From positions 1 to 49,981 of the forward strand of contig JAKALO010000003.1 in assembly GCA_021824125.1 (NCBI GenBank): a stretch of 49,981 bases of DNA, given 5' to 3'. Numbering within the stretch: position 1 is the first letter of the stretch; each line of letters opens with the position of its first letter. A program made the translations under genes and the position numbers. The DNA is from Deltaproteobacteria bacterium (GTDB lineage Bacteria; Desulfobacterota; Deferrimicrobia; Deferrimicrobiales; Deferrimicrobiaceae). The notes beneath the pieces were generated by a model. It saw nothing but the letters and a program-made list of their open reading frames with translations. It ran no database searches and had not been told where the DNA came from. This document shows positions 1 through 8,697 of the stretch, in pieces.

Positions 1-1
1 A

Positions 2-517
2 ATGAAGAAAGCATATATTTTCTTCATGGTGTTTTTCGTGTTTATTCTAACATCGTGTGCTGAGACGCGATATATGATGGGCAGTTTCCGTAAAGTTGCC
101 GACGTCGCTCCAAAAAATAAACACAGAAAAACTGCAATTATAACGATGGGTGATATACCGTTTAAATTGAATCAGTTCGAAAATGATCTTCGTGCTCTGG
201 GGTATAATTATATTGGAAATATCTCAAATTGTTACACCCCAAAATATAATAGCCTTTTCGGAAAACGGGGCACAGTTACATCTGAAGTCATTTATCATTC
301 AGCAATGAATTGTGGGGAAAAAGTCGGAGCAGAGGTCGTTATTAAACTCCATGGGGGTGCAAGAGAGCGACAACAGTATCACTCTCCCGGGAAAGTATTG
401 GTTTATACCCAAATAGAGCTCTGGGTTGACATATTTGATATAAAGAAAGGCAAATGGTTGGTTCATAATGATACTGTCCCACTAGAGTATGATAAATTCT
501 TGAGAACTTTGGAATGA
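2..517 (+). CDS. Unrecognised lipoprotein in AT-rich DNA
   Basis: I do not recognise this 171-residue protein. It starts with a lipoprotein signal peptide: MKK, a hydrophobic stretch, then a lipobox ending at Cys19 (LTSC). It is therefore probably exported and lipid-anchored. The mature part is mixed alpha/beta in character with no motif I can name. Four Cys remain (Cys19, two near the middle around 'SNCYT' and 'MNCGE'), so a disulphide is possible. Codons are strongly A/T-biased, quite unlike the G/C-rich genes that follow, which suggests recent transfer or a foreign segment. The ATG lies at the very edge of the window, so the ribosome-binding site and any promoter are not visible. It is the only gene in this AT-rich segment. 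Confidence 0.75.
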   Translation: MKKAYIFFMVFFVFILTSCAETRYMMGSFRKVADVAPKNKHRKTAIITMGDIPFKLNQFENDLRALGYNYIGNISNCYTPKYNSLFGKRGTVTSEVIYHSAMNCGEKVGAEVVIKLHGGARERQQYHSPGKVLVYTQIELWVDIFDIKKGKWLVHNDTVPLEYDKFLRTLE

Positions 518-686
518 GTAGGGGAGATTAACTCTTTTATATTTGAATGTGTTGACAATTTAAATATTAGTTTTGTATATATATTTTGGATTAGTGTTCT
601 TATTTAATGATTGATTCTATCTTTATTTGAGTTTAGCCAGACCGTTGTGTTAGGATAGAAGGGCTACAAATTGAAAAAACGTCTGA
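518..686. other. AT-rich non-coding segment to junction
   Basis: No gene is visible. The stretch keeps the low GC content of the lipoprotein gene until about position 690, where composition switches abruptly to high GC. A TTGACA (552-557) with an 18-bp spacer to TATATA (576-581) resembles a sigma-70 promoter pointing right. Such matches are common by chance in AT-rich DNA. I see no inverted repeat or target-site duplication marking the boundary, so how the segment came to be here is open. Confidence 0.5.
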
Positions 687-866
687 TTTGATTCCGCAGC
701 TTTCCAGCAGGATCGCCGCTACGGGGACCGGCGCGACTGGATGGCCCTCTCCGCGTCGCTGTCACTGGGGCGGAGGGGGATGCTACCCCCCCTCGTGGCG
801 GCCTGGATGCCGGACGCGCTGTTCGCCTTCGCCGGGGCGCTGCTGTTCCGCCGCCGGCACGCATAA
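687..866 (+). pseudogene. 3' remnant of an LptF/LptG permease gene
   Basis: Reading codons from 687 to the TAA at 864-866 gives a C-terminal tail with an Arg-rich stretch (QQDRRYGDRRDW), then GMLPPLVAAWMPDALF, a hydrophobic helix and RRRHA at the end. This is the pattern of the last transmembrane helix of LptF/LptG, the membrane permeases that pull LPS out of the inner membrane with LptB. An in-frame TGA at 684-686 and the switch to AT-rich DNA cut the gene off, so only about 54-60 codons remain. It could instead be the true end of a gene whose 5' part was lost in a rearrangement or an assembly join. It converges on ahcY. The family call rests on a short tail only. Confidence 0.6.
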
Positions 867-875
867 CCGTCGTTG

Positions 876-894
876 GTCCCGCGGTTACCGGGAC
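876..894. terminator. Small hairpin between convergent genes
   Basis: A 6-bp inverted repeat (GTCCCG / CGGGAC) with a 7-base loop lies between the LptF/G remnant and the end of ahcY. There is no T-run on either side, so it is only a weak terminator candidate. Confidence 0.25.
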
Positions 895-904
895 GGAGGA
901 TCCC

Positions 905-2173
905 CTACGTCCCCATTTCCCAGGAGGCGAGATATTTTTTCTGCTCGGGGGTCAGGCGGTCTATGCGCACGCCGGTGGCCATGAGCTTCAGCCGCGCGAT
1001 TTCCCGGTCGATCGGCTCGGGGACGTCGTATACCTTATCTTCCAGTTTTTTCCGTTGGCGCACGAGGTATTCCACGGAAAGCGCCTGGTTGGCGAAACTC
1101 ATGTCCATCACGTTGGAGGGATGACCCTCCGCGGCGGCCAGGTTGATGAGCCTCCCCTCCGCCAGCACGTGGAGGGCCCTCCCGTCGCGCATCCGGTACT
1201 CCTCGACGAACGGCCGGATTGTCCGGACCGACTTCGACAGGCGGGCGAGCGCGGGGATGTCGATCTCGACGTTGAAGTGGCCGGAGTTGCAGACGATCGC
1301 GCCGTCCTTCATCTTCTCGAAATGCTCGCGCCGCAGCACGTGGAGGTTCCCGGTAAGCGTGCAGAAGAAGTCCCCCACCTTCGCCGCCTCGGTCATCGGG
1401 ACGACTTCGAACCCGTCCATCAGCGCCTCGAGCGCCGGAAGCGGATCGACCTCCGTCACGAGGACCCGTGCGCCCATGCCCCTTGCGCGCATCGCGAGCC
1501 CGCGGCCGCACCATCCGTACCCCGCTATGACAAAGCATGAACCGGCGAGCAGCCGGTTGGTTGCGCGGAGGATCCCGTCGATCGTGGACTGCCCTGTTCC
1601 GTAACGGTTGTCGAAGAAATGCTTGGTCCGGGCCTCGTTGACCGCGACGATCGGGTAGCGCAGCACCCCCTTGTCCGCCATGGCGCGAAGCCGGATGACC
1701 CCGGTGGTAGTCTCCTCCGTGCCGCCGATCACGTTGTCAAGGTATTCCCTCTTGCCCGTGTGAATCACGGTGACCAGGTCCGCCCCGTCGTCCATCGTCA
1801 CGTGCGGGGCGATGGCGAGCGCCCGGAGTATGTGGCCATAGTAGGTTTTCCGGTTTTCCCCCTTGACCGCGAAGACCCGGATGCCGTCGTGCCGAACCAG
1901 CGATGCGGCGGCGGCGTCCTGCGTGGAGAGCGGGTTGGACGCGCACAGGGACACGGTCGCCCCCCCCGCGGACAGCACCTGCATCAGGCCCGCGGTCTCG
2001 GTGGTCACGTGCAGGCACGCGGCGATGCGGATCCCCTTGAGCGGCTTCTCCTTCGCGAACCGGTCCCCGATGGACCGGAGTACGGGCATGTCCTTCTTCG
2101 CCCACTCTATGCGGTCGCGCCCGGCCGCCGCCAGGCGCACATCCTTCACGTCGTAACCGTTTCCGCGTGCCAT
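905..2173 (-). CDS. ahcY: Adenosylhomocysteinase
   Basis: This cytosolic enzyme splits S-adenosylhomocysteine into adenosine and homocysteine, removing the inhibitory product of SAM-dependent methylation. The 422-residue product carries the SAHase signature GTEETTTGV (151-159), the segment around Lys/His184-185 and the NAD-binding Rossmann loop GYGWCGRG (218-225), and [10 protein letters not shown] follows at about 296. The length fits the shorter prokaryotic form. The ATG at 2171-2173 gives a natural N-terminus. The open frame continues further upstream across metK, but only as an out-of-frame shadow. It lies 20 bp downstream of metK and is very likely co-transcribed, so one unit makes SAM and recycles its by-product. 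Confidence 0.95.
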   Translation of the reverse strand: MARGNGYDVKDVRLAAAGRDRIEWAKKDMPVLRSIGDRFAKEKPLKGIRIAACLHVTTETAGLMQVLSAGGATVSLCASNPLSTQDAAAASLVRHDGIRVFAVKGENRKTYYGHILRALAIAPHVTMDDGADLVTVIHTGKREYLDNVIGGTEETTTGVIRLRAMADKGVLRYPIVAVNEARTKHFFDNRYGTGQSTIDGILRATNRLLAGSCFVIAGYGWCGRGLAMRARGMGARVLVTEVDPLPALEALMDGFEVVPMTEAAKVGDFFCTLTGNLHVLRREHFEKMKDGAIVCNSGHFNVEIDIPALARLSKSVRTIRPFVEEYRMRDGRALHVLAEGRLINLAAAEGHPSNVMDMSFANQALSVEYLVRQRKKLEDKVYDVPEPIDREIARLKLMATGVRIDRLTPEQKKYLASWEMGT

Positions 2174-2193
2174 GACCCTCTTCTCCTTTTCTC

Positions 2194-3357
2194 TCACGCC
2201 TTGAACCCCGCATGCTTGCGGAGCGATTCCTTCCTGTCGGTCCTCTCCCAGGTGAATTCGGGAAGCTCCCGCCCGAAGTGGCCTAGTGCCGCGGTCTTCC
2301 GGTAGATGGGACGGAGCAGGTCCAGGGTTTTCGTGATCATCCCGGGGCGGAGATCGAAGATGTCCCGTATCGCCAGCTCGATCTTCTTCTCCGGGACCCG
2401 CGACGTTCCGAAGGTGTCCACAAGCACCGACACCGGCTCGGCAACCCCGATCGCGTAGGCGAGCTGGAGCTCGCACTTCCTGGCAAGCCCCGCAGCCACC
2501 ACGTTCTTGGCCACGTACCGGGCCATGTACGCCGCCCCCCGGTCCACCTTGGAGGGATCCTTGCCGGAGAAGGCTCCGCCGCCGTGACGGCTGTACCCGC
2601 CGTAGGTGTCGACGATGATCTTGCGGCCGGTCAGGCCCGTGTCGCCGTGGGGGCCGCCCACCACGAACCGGCCCGTGGGGTTTATGTAGTATTTCACGTT
2701 TTTCGCCAGGAGCTCCTTCGGGATGGATTTTTTCACGACCATCTCGACGATTCCCTCGGTGAGCGCCTTCCGGCTGACGTTCTCGGCGTGCTGCGCGGAG
2801 CAGACAACCGCGGTAACCTCCCGGGGGGACCCGTCCACGTAGCGGACCGTCACCTGGCTCTTGCCGTCCGGACGGAGCCACGGGAGCGCCTTCTTTTCCC
2901 TCGCATCGGTCAGCCGGGCGCAGATCCTGTGCGCGAAGGAGATCGGCATCGGCATCAGTTCCTTCGTCTCGTCGCAGGCGTACCCGAACATCATCCCCTG
3001 GTCCCCCGCCCCCTGCTTCTCGTTCGTCCCACGGTCGACCCCGCGCGCGATGTCTTGGGACTGCCGGTCGATCGCGGTGACGACCGCGCAATTGTGGGCG
3101 TCGAACCCCTTGGCGTCGCCTGTATATCCGATGCCCGTTACCGTCTCCCGGACGATTCCGGGGATGTCCAGCATGGCGGTCGTCGTGATCTCCCCGGCGA
3201 CGATCACCAATCCGGTGGTCACCATCGTCTCGCAGGCCACCCTGCCCCTGGGGTCCTGGCGGATGATCTCGTCGAGGACGGCGTCGGAAATCTGGTCCGC
3301 CACCTTGTCCGGATGCCCTCCCGTCACCGATTCCGAAGTGAAAAGAAATTCGCTCAT
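2194..3357 (-). CDS. metK: S-adenosylmethionine synthetase
   Basis: It makes SAM from methionine and ATP, releasing phosphate and pyrophosphate, as a cytosolic homotetramer. The 387-residue protein has the family hallmarks: ATP-binding GHPDK (14-18), [12 protein letters not shown], and the phosphate-binding loop [15 protein letters not shown]. The length is typical. The ATG is followed by the standard start [18 protein letters not shown]. It is first in a metK-ahcY pair; a perfect TATAAT lies 42 bp upstream. I see no SAM riboswitch: the leader from that box is only about 35 nt. Confidence 0.97.
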   Translation of the reverse strand: MSEFLFTSESVTGGHPDKVADQISDAVLDEIIRQDPRGRVACETMVTTGLVIVAGEITTTAMLDIPGIVRETVTGIGYTGDAKGFDAHNCAVVTAIDRQSQDIARGVDRGTNEKQGAGDQGMMFGYACDETKELMPMPISFAHRICARLTDAREKKALPWLRPDGKSQVTVRYVDGSPREVTAVVCSAQHAENVSRKALTEGIVEMVVKKSIPKELLAKNVKYYINPTGRFVVGGPHGDTGLTGRKIIVDTYGGYSRHGGGAFSGKDPSKVDRGAAYMARYVAKNVVAAGLARKCELQLAYAIGVAEPVSVLVDTFGTSRVPEKKIELAIRDIFDLRPGMITKTLDLLRPIYRKTAALGHFGRELPEFTWERTDRKESLRKHAGFKA

Positions 3358-3398
3358 GCCGCACCGCTCCTGGGAAACAGGGTTTGCCCAACCGACGA

Positions 3399-3427
3399 AT
3401 TATACGTCAAAAGCGCTCTTCAGGAAA
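3399..3427 (-). promoter_or_regulatory. Candidate metK-ahcY promoter
   Basis: On the minus strand a perfect TATAAT (3399-3404) lies in the short gap between ptsI and metK. The -35 position at 17 bp spacing (3422-3427, TTTCCT) is poor and lies inside the end of ptsI. The -10 match is good but the promoter as a whole is unproven. Confidence 0.4.
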
Positions 3428-5146
3428 CATGTCCTCGAGTTTCTTGCGCAGTATCCTGCCGATCTCGGCGGCGGTCCCGTGGAGCAGCAGGCCACCGACG
3501 AATTCCTTCGCCTCGTATGCGACCGACTTACGCAAGATTCGTTTGACCAGCGGGATCGAGGTCGCGTTCATGCTGAGCTCGTCCATGCCAAGACCCAGGA
3601 GGACAATCGCGTAGAAGGGCTCGCCCGCCATCTCCCCGCACATCGACACGGGAATCCTCGCGTCGTGGGCCCCTTCGACTATCCGCCGGATCAGGCGCAG
3701 GATCGCGGGGTGGAGCGGTTCATAGAGGTACGACACGTGCTCGTTAACGCGGTCGATGGCCAGGGCGTACTGGATAAGGTCGTTCGTCCCTATGCTGAAG
3801 AAATCGGCCTCCTTTGCGAGAAGGTCTGCGACCATCGCCGCGGAGGGGATCTCCACCATGATCCCTATCGGTATCTCCTTGTTGAACGCGACCCTCTTCT
3901 TCCGGAGCTCGGCCTTCGCCTCGTCGACGACGGCGAGCGCCGACCGAAGTTCCGCCACCCCCGAGATCATCGGGAACATCATCCGTACCATCCCGTGGCT
4001 GGACGCCCGCAGGATGGCGCGGATCTGCTGCTTGAAGATATCCTTCTCCTTCAGGCAGAACCGGATGGCCCGCAGGCCCATCGCGGGGTTCATCTCTTCG
4101 GCCAGGTCGATCTGCGAGGCGAACTTGTCGCCTCCGAGGTCGAACGTCCGTATCGTGACCGGGCGTCGCACGAACTTCTCCGCCACCCGCCGGTAGGTCT
4201 GGTATTGCTCCTCCTCGGAAGGAAGGTCTTTCCGGTTCAGGAACAGGAATTCGGTGCGATATAGCCCGATCCCTTCCGCGCCGCGCCGCAGCGCGGCATC
4301 CGCCTCTTCGGGGAATTCGATGTTCGCATGCAGCCGCAGGATCCTGCCGTCCCGGGTGACGGCCGGAAGCCTTGCGAACCGCGCCAGTTCGCGGATGCGG
4401 TGCAGGTACAACTTCTGCTTCTCCGTGTACTCGAGGACCGTCTCGGGAGTGGGCCGGAGGATCACGATCCCCTCCTCGCCGTCGAGGATGACCTCCTCGT
4501 GCTCCGAGTGCTCGTCGGTCACCCGCTCCAGGCCGACCACCGCGGGGATCCCGAGGGACCGCGCGGTGATTGCCGTGTGGGACGTCTTGCTCCCGACGTC
4601 CGTGGCGAAACCCAGGACCGGGCTCTTCAGGATCTGCGCCGTGTCGGCGGGGGAAAGGTCGTGGGCGATAACGATCACCGGATCGCGGATGGACGCGACC
4701 GAGTCGACGGCGCGGCCGGCCAGGTTCTCCAGCACCCGGTGACCGATCTGCCGAAGGTCGTGCCCCCTCTCGCGCAGGTACTGGTCCTCGATGCGGTGGA
4801 ACGTCTCCAGAAGGTTCTGGAGGACCTTGTTGAACGCCCAGTCGGCCTTGAACTGGTTCTCGCGGATGAGCCGGACCGTCTGGTCGACGAGCATCGAGTC
4901 CTCGAGAAGCGCCAGGTGGACGGAGAGAATCTGGTAGTGCTCGGAGGATTGATCCTTCACGCCTTCGCGGATCGCCGAGATCTGGTCCCTGGACCGTGAC
5001 ACCGCCCGCAGGAACGCCGTGACCTCCTCCTCGACCTTCTCCCGCGGGACCGTCGAGTGAACGGAGGACGGCATCGTCCGGTTCAGGAAATACCCCGTGC
5101 CGATCGCGACCCCGGCCGAGGCGGGTATCCCCCGCAGGACTTTCAT
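3407..5146 (-). CDS. ptsI: PTS Enzyme I
   Basis: Enzyme I takes phosphate from phosphoenolpyruvate and passes it through its own His to HPr, starting the phosphotransfer chain. The 579-residue product has the N-terminal domain with the phosphorylated His190 in SKTSHTAITARSLG. The usual GG before TSH is GS here. The C-terminal PEP-binding barrel carries DFFSIGTNDLIQYALAIDR and the active Cys in PVSMCGEMAGEP. Start choice: ATG 5144-5146 opens on the family start MKVLRGIPASAGVAIG but has no clear ribosome-binding site. A TTG at 5168-5170, preceded by GAGGAG, would add 8 residues and is a real alternative. It sits just after HPr, with the mannose-class PTS genes upstream. Confidence 0.95.
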   Translation of the reverse strand: MKVLRGIPASAGVAIGTGYFLNRTMPSSVHSTVPREKVEEEVTAFLRAVSRSRDQISAIREGVKDQSSEHYQILSVHLALLEDSMLVDQTVRLIRENQFKADWAFNKVLQNLLETFHRIEDQYLRERGHDLRQIGHRVLENLAGRAVDSVASIRDPVIVIAHDLSPADTAQILKSPVLGFATDVGSKTSHTAITARSLGIPAVVGLERVTDEHSEHEEVILDGEEGIVILRPTPETVLEYTEKQKLYLHRIRELARFARLPAVTRDGRILRLHANIEFPEEADAALRRGAEGIGLYRTEFLFLNRKDLPSEEEQYQTYRRVAEKFVRRPVTIRTFDLGGDKFASQIDLAEEMNPAMGLRAIRFCLKEKDIFKQQIRAILRASSHGMVRMMFPMISGVAELRSALAVVDEAKAELRKKRVAFNKEIPIGIMVEIPSAAMVADLLAKEADFFSIGTNDLIQYALAIDRVNEHVSYLYEPLHPAILRLIRRIVEGAHDARIPVSMCGEMAGEPFYAIVLLGLGMDELSMNATSIPLVKRILRKSVAYEAKEFVGGLLLHGTAAEIGRILRKKLEDMFPEERF

Positions 5147-5177
5147 CTTCGAGCGAGCGCTGTCCGTCAAGATGCCC

Positions 5178-5453
5178 CTACTCCTCTCCGAATCTTGCGG
5201 CGATAAGGTCGCCGATGGCGGCGACGGCCTGCTCCGCGTCGGGGCCGTCCGCGCTGACGATGATGCGGGACTCCCGGGGAGCCGCAAGCATCAGCACCCC
5301 CATGATGCTCTTTCCGTTGACCTCCACGTCGTCCCTGGAAAGCCGTATCTCCGATGCGAACCGGTTCGCGAGATGGACAAGCCTGGCTGCCGCGCGGGCG
5401 TGCAGCCCCAGGCGGTTCGCGATCTCGAATTCGCGGCTGACGGTCATCGCCAT
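5178..5453 (-). CDS. ptsH: HPr phosphocarrier protein
   Basis: HPr carries phosphate from Enzyme I to the IIA domains. The 91-residue protein shows the phospho-His site GLHARAA (His18 from the first ATG, canonical His15) and the regulatory serine in NGKSIMGVL (Ser49, canonical Ser46). The serine is the target of HPr kinase, encoded in the same gene run, so both sites needed for catalytic and regulatory phosphorylation are present. Two ATGs two codons apart are possible; the second (5445-5447) overlaps the IID stop as ATGA. It is coupled to the upstream IID gene and followed by ptsI. Confidence 0.93.
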   Translation of the reverse strand: MAMTVSREFEIANRLGLHARAAARLVHLANRFASEIRLSRDDVEVNGKSIMGVLMLAAPRESRIIVSADGPDAEQAVAAIGDLIAARFGEE

Positions 5454-6202
5454 ATGAAGATCGTCCCGATGACCAGCAGGAACAGCATGATCTCCGACGG
5501 TGAAACCGCCTTCCGGAACAGGACCGTGACGATATGGACCGCCAGGAGAGCGACGATGAAGAACCCGACGGCCGACGGCCCTTCTCCCGACATAAAGGCG
5601 GTCTTGCTCGACAACACCCCCGCGTAGGCGCCTCCCAGGATCGCCGCGAGGATCTTGCGGTCTTCGGTCCTCCCCGTGAATCCCGCTTCCTTGAGAAACC
5701 GGACCGCGCTCTCCTCCCCGTCCATGCCCGCCGCGAATCCCTTGAGCCTGACCAAAACGTGCGAAAGGTTGTACAGAAGGAGGAGCGCCGCGATCCCGAG
5801 GGCCGGGTGGATGAGGGACAGGATCGCCCCCGCCACCGAAGCCATGGGTTTCAGCGCCCCCCAGAAGTAGGAGTCACCTATCGCCCCCAGCGACCCCATG
5901 AGGGCGACCTTGAACGTCCCGATCGCGCGCGGGTCCGCCTCACCCGAGGCGACCCGCTCCTCGATCCGCGCCGTCGCCCCCAGGATCACACCCCCCATGG
6001 CAGGGTGCGTGTTGAAGTACTCCAGGTTGCGCTTGAGGGACTTGATGAGGTCCTCGGGCCGCTCGCGGTAGTAGTGCCGCAGCGCGGGAAGGATGCCGTA
6101 TGCGAAACCGACGTTCTGCATCCCCTCGTAGTTCCAGCATCCCTGGAGAAGGAACAGGCGCCACCAGACCTTGCGCCGGACCGAATGCGTCAGCCCGCCC
6201 AT
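5444..6202 (-). CDS. PTS mannose-family IID membrane component
   Basis: It is the IID subunit of a mannose/sorbose/fructose-class PTS, which forms the inner-membrane sugar channel with IIC. The 252-residue product starts MGGLTHSVRRKVWWRLFLLQGCWNYEGMQN, the typical IID opening, and has FAYGILPALRHYY, a central GSLGAIGDSYFWGALKP motif and two hydrophobic segments at the C-terminus. The ATG at 6200-6202 shares a base with the IIC stop (TGATG), which fixes the start; the open frame upstream of it is not family sequence. The sugar cannot be told from sequence. It lies between IIC and HPr. Confidence 0.9.
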   Translation of the reverse strand: MGGLTHSVRRKVWWRLFLLQGCWNYEGMQNVGFAYGILPALRHYYRERPEDLIKSLKRNLEYFNTHPAMGGVILGATARIEERVASGEADPRAIGTFKVALMGSLGAIGDSYFWGALKPMASVAGAILSLIHPALGIAALLLLYNLSHVLVRLKGFAAGMDGEESAVRFLKEAGFTGRTEDRKILAAILGGAYAGVLSSKTAFMSGEGPSAVGFFIVALLAVHIVTVLFRKAVSPSEIMLFLLVIGTIFIWR

Positions 6203-6900
6203 CAGCCGGCCCACCGGAAGAACAGTGTGGCCGCGAACACCGTCCACATCGTCAGGTAGAACGCGGGGGCCGTGCGGTCGGTGCGGGTGCAGGAGAAGAC
6301 GGAAGCCGCCCCGATGAGCGGGAAGAGGGGAAGCATGACCGCGAACCGGGCCTTGCTCGCAGGGCCGAAACATGGCAGTAGAAGCTTGCCCGCCGCAAGG
6401 CCAAGACCGGAAAACGACAGGGCGAGGACCGTCCCCGAGATGGCGAAAAGGGCCACGCCCGCGAGCAGTCCGTGCTCCACGGCCTGGGAGTCCCCCCGTT
6501 CCACAGACTCGATTGTGAGCGCGGCGATCCTTCCGTTGACGCGTCGGACGAGGCGGTCCACTGCTTTTCCCGTTTCCGCGCAGGGCACCGAGAGGAGCAG
6601 CACGGCGCTGAAGCTGCCCGCGTCGAGGCCTATGGAAGAGGAGGCGACGGCGGCCGCCGCGCCGCCGAACATGGCCGCCCCCGTGTCGTCGGGGGGGGTC
6701 GACGCGCCCACCGGAAGCCGGACGAGGTACAAAAGCTCCAGCACCGCGCCGACCTGCGCGCCTGCAAAAGCGTTTCCGAACACCGCCCCCATCGCGGTGG
6801 CCACGACAAGGGGGCGGTGAAGCATCAACTGGAAGGCGGCCGTCCGGTCAATGTACGCGACTGCCCCGATCGCCGCCACAAGGAGGAGCTGCCAAACCAT
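6202..6900 (-). CDS. PTS mannose-family IIC membrane component
   Basis: It is the IIC subunit of the same mannose-class permease, an inner-membrane protein of 232 residues with several long hydrophobic segments. The GAVFGNAFAGAQVGAVLELLYL region and the LPVGASTPPDD loop match the family pattern. The loop before TPPDD is where IIC proteins usually contact substrate. It is directly followed by IID (one-base overlap) and preceded by IIB (2 bp), so all components should be made in step. Substrate is unknown. Confidence 0.88.
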   Translation of the reverse strand: MVWQLLLVAAIGAVAYIDRTAAFQLMLHRPLVVATAMGAVFGNAFAGAQVGAVLELLYLVRLPVGASTPPDDTGAAMFGGAAAAVASSSIGLDAGSFSAVLLLSVPCAETGKAVDRLVRRVNGRIAALTIESVERGDSQAVEHGLLAGVALFAISGTVLALSFSGLGLAAGKLLLPCFGPASKARFAVMLPLFPLIGAASVFSCTRTDRTAPAFYLTMWTVFAATLFFRWAG

Positions 6901-6902
6901 GC

Positions 6903-7379
6903 CTATTTCCGCCCGGGCTCACAGGTAGTCCCGGCCTCGAAGGGGGTGGCGCGCACATTAACCTCGACGCCGTGGTCGCGGAAGTTGTGGACCGCCTCGA
7001 AATCCTCCGGGGAGAAGAACACGGACGGGGAGATTTCCACCTTGCCGGCGGCGTAGTGGAGGTTCCCGATGTTTATGGATGAAAAACGCGTGCCGGAGTT
7101 GTAGACCCGGAGCGCGTCCGAGAAGGTCGAGCAGAGGAGGATCGCCTTCTCCTCGTGGCTGTCGATCCTCTCGAGCTCCTTCGCGACCTCGTCCAGCCGG
7201 CAGAAAACCATGTGGATGGACGGCGGGACCGCAAGCTCCATGACCGACCTGAGGAAGGGGTTCCCGGCCAGGTCGTCGTTGGCCACGACCACGCAGTTGG
7301 CGCCGGTGTGGGGGAGCCAGGTCTCCACCACCTGCCCGTGGATCAGCCGGCAATCCACACGCACCAGCACCAGAGGCAT
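6903..7379 (-). CDS. PTS mannose-family IIB component
   Basis: This cytosolic IIB protein accepts phosphate from IIA on a histidine and hands it to the sugar at the IIC/IID channel. The 158-residue protein opens MPLVLVRVDCRLIHGQVVETW; His14 in RLIHGQV is the expected phosphorylation site. The rest follows the IIB fold with the FSSINIGNLHYA stretch near the centre. It follows IIA by 2 bp and precedes IIC by 2 bp. Confidence 0.92.
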   Translation of the reverse strand: MPLVLVRVDCRLIHGQVVETWLPHTGANCVVVANDDLAGNPFLRSVMELAVPPSIHMVFCRLDEVAKELERIDSHEEKAILLCSTFSDALRVYNSGTRFSSINIGNLHYAAGKVEISPSVFFSPEDFEAVHNFRDHGVEVNVRATPFEAGTTCEPGRK

Positions 7380-7381
7380 GG

Positions 7382-7795
7382 TTACTTCTTCTCCGCCTTT
7401 TTCTTCAGCATGTCCCCGGGAATGGCGATGTTCCGCTGGCCGTACTCCTGGATATGCCGCGCCAGCTCCGGCAGGGACATCGTCGCGCGGGACGCCGGCA
7501 GCTTGATCATCATCGGGAGGTTGACCCCCGTCACCACCTCGACCTGGTGGGTCCCGAGGAACGACAGGCCGATATTGGACGGGGTGCCCCCGAACATGTC
7601 TACCAGGAGAAGAACCCCTTTCCCCAGGTCGACCGTCCGGATCGCCCCCTCCATGGACTGGCGGATCTCGTCCATGCCGGATTTCGGGTCGATGTCGACC
7701 GCGATCGAGTTCTCTATCTTCCCGACGATTCCCTCGGCGACGTTGAGCAGCTCCGAGGCCAGCCTGTTATGGGACACCACGACGATGCCGATCAT
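7382..7795 (-). CDS. PTS mannose-family IIA component
   Basis: It is the IIA subunit, phosphorylated by HPr and passing phosphate to IIB. The 137-residue protein begins MIGIVVVSHNRLA; His9 is the likely phospho-site. It has the family motif DMFGGTPSN about 65 residues on. The Lys-rich tail (KKKAEKK) is not typical. The ATG at 7793-7795 overlaps the rapZ stop (ATGA), so translation is probably coupled to rapZ. In Geobacter-type genomes a lone IIA often sits here; in this window IIB, IIC and IID follow, so the transporter looks complete. Confidence 0.92.
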   Translation of the reverse strand: MIGIVVVSHNRLASELLNVAEGIVGKIENSIAVDIDPKSGMDEIRQSMEGAIRTVDLGKGVLLLVDMFGGTPSNIGLSFLGTHQVEVVTGVNLPMMIKLPASRATMSLPELARHIQEYGQRNIAIPGDMLKKKAEKK

Positions 7796-8697
7796 TTCGG
7801 GCTCCTGCCGGGGACGGACGACCGGCCGATATCGCGGTGGATCACGGCGGACCCCGCGGGCAGGCCGGGCCTTTTGGAAAGGGCCTCGGCGACCGCCACG
7901 GACCGGTGCCTCCCGCCCGTGCAACCGATCCCCAGAGTGAAGTATGCCTTCCCTTCCTTTGTATAGAGAGGAAGGAGGAATTGCAAGATGGAGGTCAGCA
8001 GGCGCAGGAACCTGCGCGTGTTCTGCGCCGAAAGGACGTATTCGGCGACCCTACGGTCCAGGCCCGTGAGGTGCTTCAGGCCGGGAACGAAGTTGGGGTT
8101 GGGGAGAAAACGCACGTCCATGACCATGTCCGCCTCCAGGGGTATCCCGTGCCTGTAGCCGAAGGAAACGATGCTTACGTGCAGGCCTTCCGCCTCCTTG
8201 CCGCTGAAGCGGCGAAGGAGCTCGTCGCGGAGCTGGTGGACCGTGAACTCAGACGTGTTGAGCACCGTGTCGGCCATCTCGCGCAGCGGGGTCAGGACCC
8301 GACGCTCGCGCCGGATGGCCTCCTTGGCCCCGCCCCGCCCCGACAGGGGGTGCTTCCGCCGGGTCTCGCTGAAACGGCGCAGGAGCACATCGTCGCCCGC
8401 GTCCAGGAACAGCACCTGCATCCCGTGGCCCTGCCGACGCAGATCCTCGGTCACCCGGGCGAAGTCCGGCAGGAACTCGCGGCCCCGGACGTCGGCGACG
8501 AGCGCGATCCTGGCCCCCTCGCCCCGCGCCTCCGAGACCACGTCGACGATCTTGGGCAGCAGCACCGGGGGGAGGTTGTCGACGCAGAAGTAGCCGACAT
8601 CCTCGAACGCCTTGATCGCCGTGCTCTTCCCCGAACCGGAGACGCCCGTGAGGATGACGACGCAGGCGTGGGTCCGGGCGTTACTGTCGGCCTTCAT
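7792..8697 (-). CDS. rapZ: RapZ-family nucleotide-binding protein
   Basis: The 301-residue product has Walker A GVSGSGKS (18-25), the GYFCVDNLPP stretch and a C-terminal domain with GCTGGRHRSVAVAE. This is the RapZ/YvcJ family. In E. coli RapZ guides RNase E to the small RNA GlmZ and so controls glucosamine-6-phosphate synthesis for the cell envelope; whether that holds here is unknown. It starts at ATG 8695-8697, overlapping the hprK stop (ATGA), and its own stop overlaps the IIA start. Its location between HPr kinase and PTS genes is conserved in many proteobacteria. Confidence 0.94.
   Translation of the reverse strand: MKADSNARTHACVVILTGVSGSGKSTAIKAFEDVGYFCVDNLPPVLLPKIVDVVSEARGEGARIALVADVRGREFLPDFARVTEDLRRQGHGMQVLFLDAGDDVLLRRFSETRRKHPLSGRGGAKEAIRRERRVLTPLREMADTVLNTSEFTVHQLRDELLRRFSGKEAEGLHVSIVSFGYRHGIPLEADMVMDVRFLPNPNFVPGLKHLTGLDRRVAEYVLSAQNTRRFLRLLTSILQFLLPLYTKEGKAYFTLGIGCTGGRHRSVAVAEALSKRPGLPAGSAVIHRDIGRSSVPGRSPK

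Noticed and set aside
688-1124. Two small plus-strand open frames after the AT-rich segment
   Set aside because: The first is out of frame with the LptF/G-like tail; the second lies antisense to ahcY.
905-3391. One 828-codon open frame covering metK and ahcY
   Set aside because: Only the part from 2173 down is AhcY. The upstream part is an out-of-frame reading of metK kept open by high GC.
2174-3406. SAM or SAH riboswitch for metK-ahcY
   Set aside because: The gaps before metK (49 bp) and ahcY (20 bp) are too short for the known folds.
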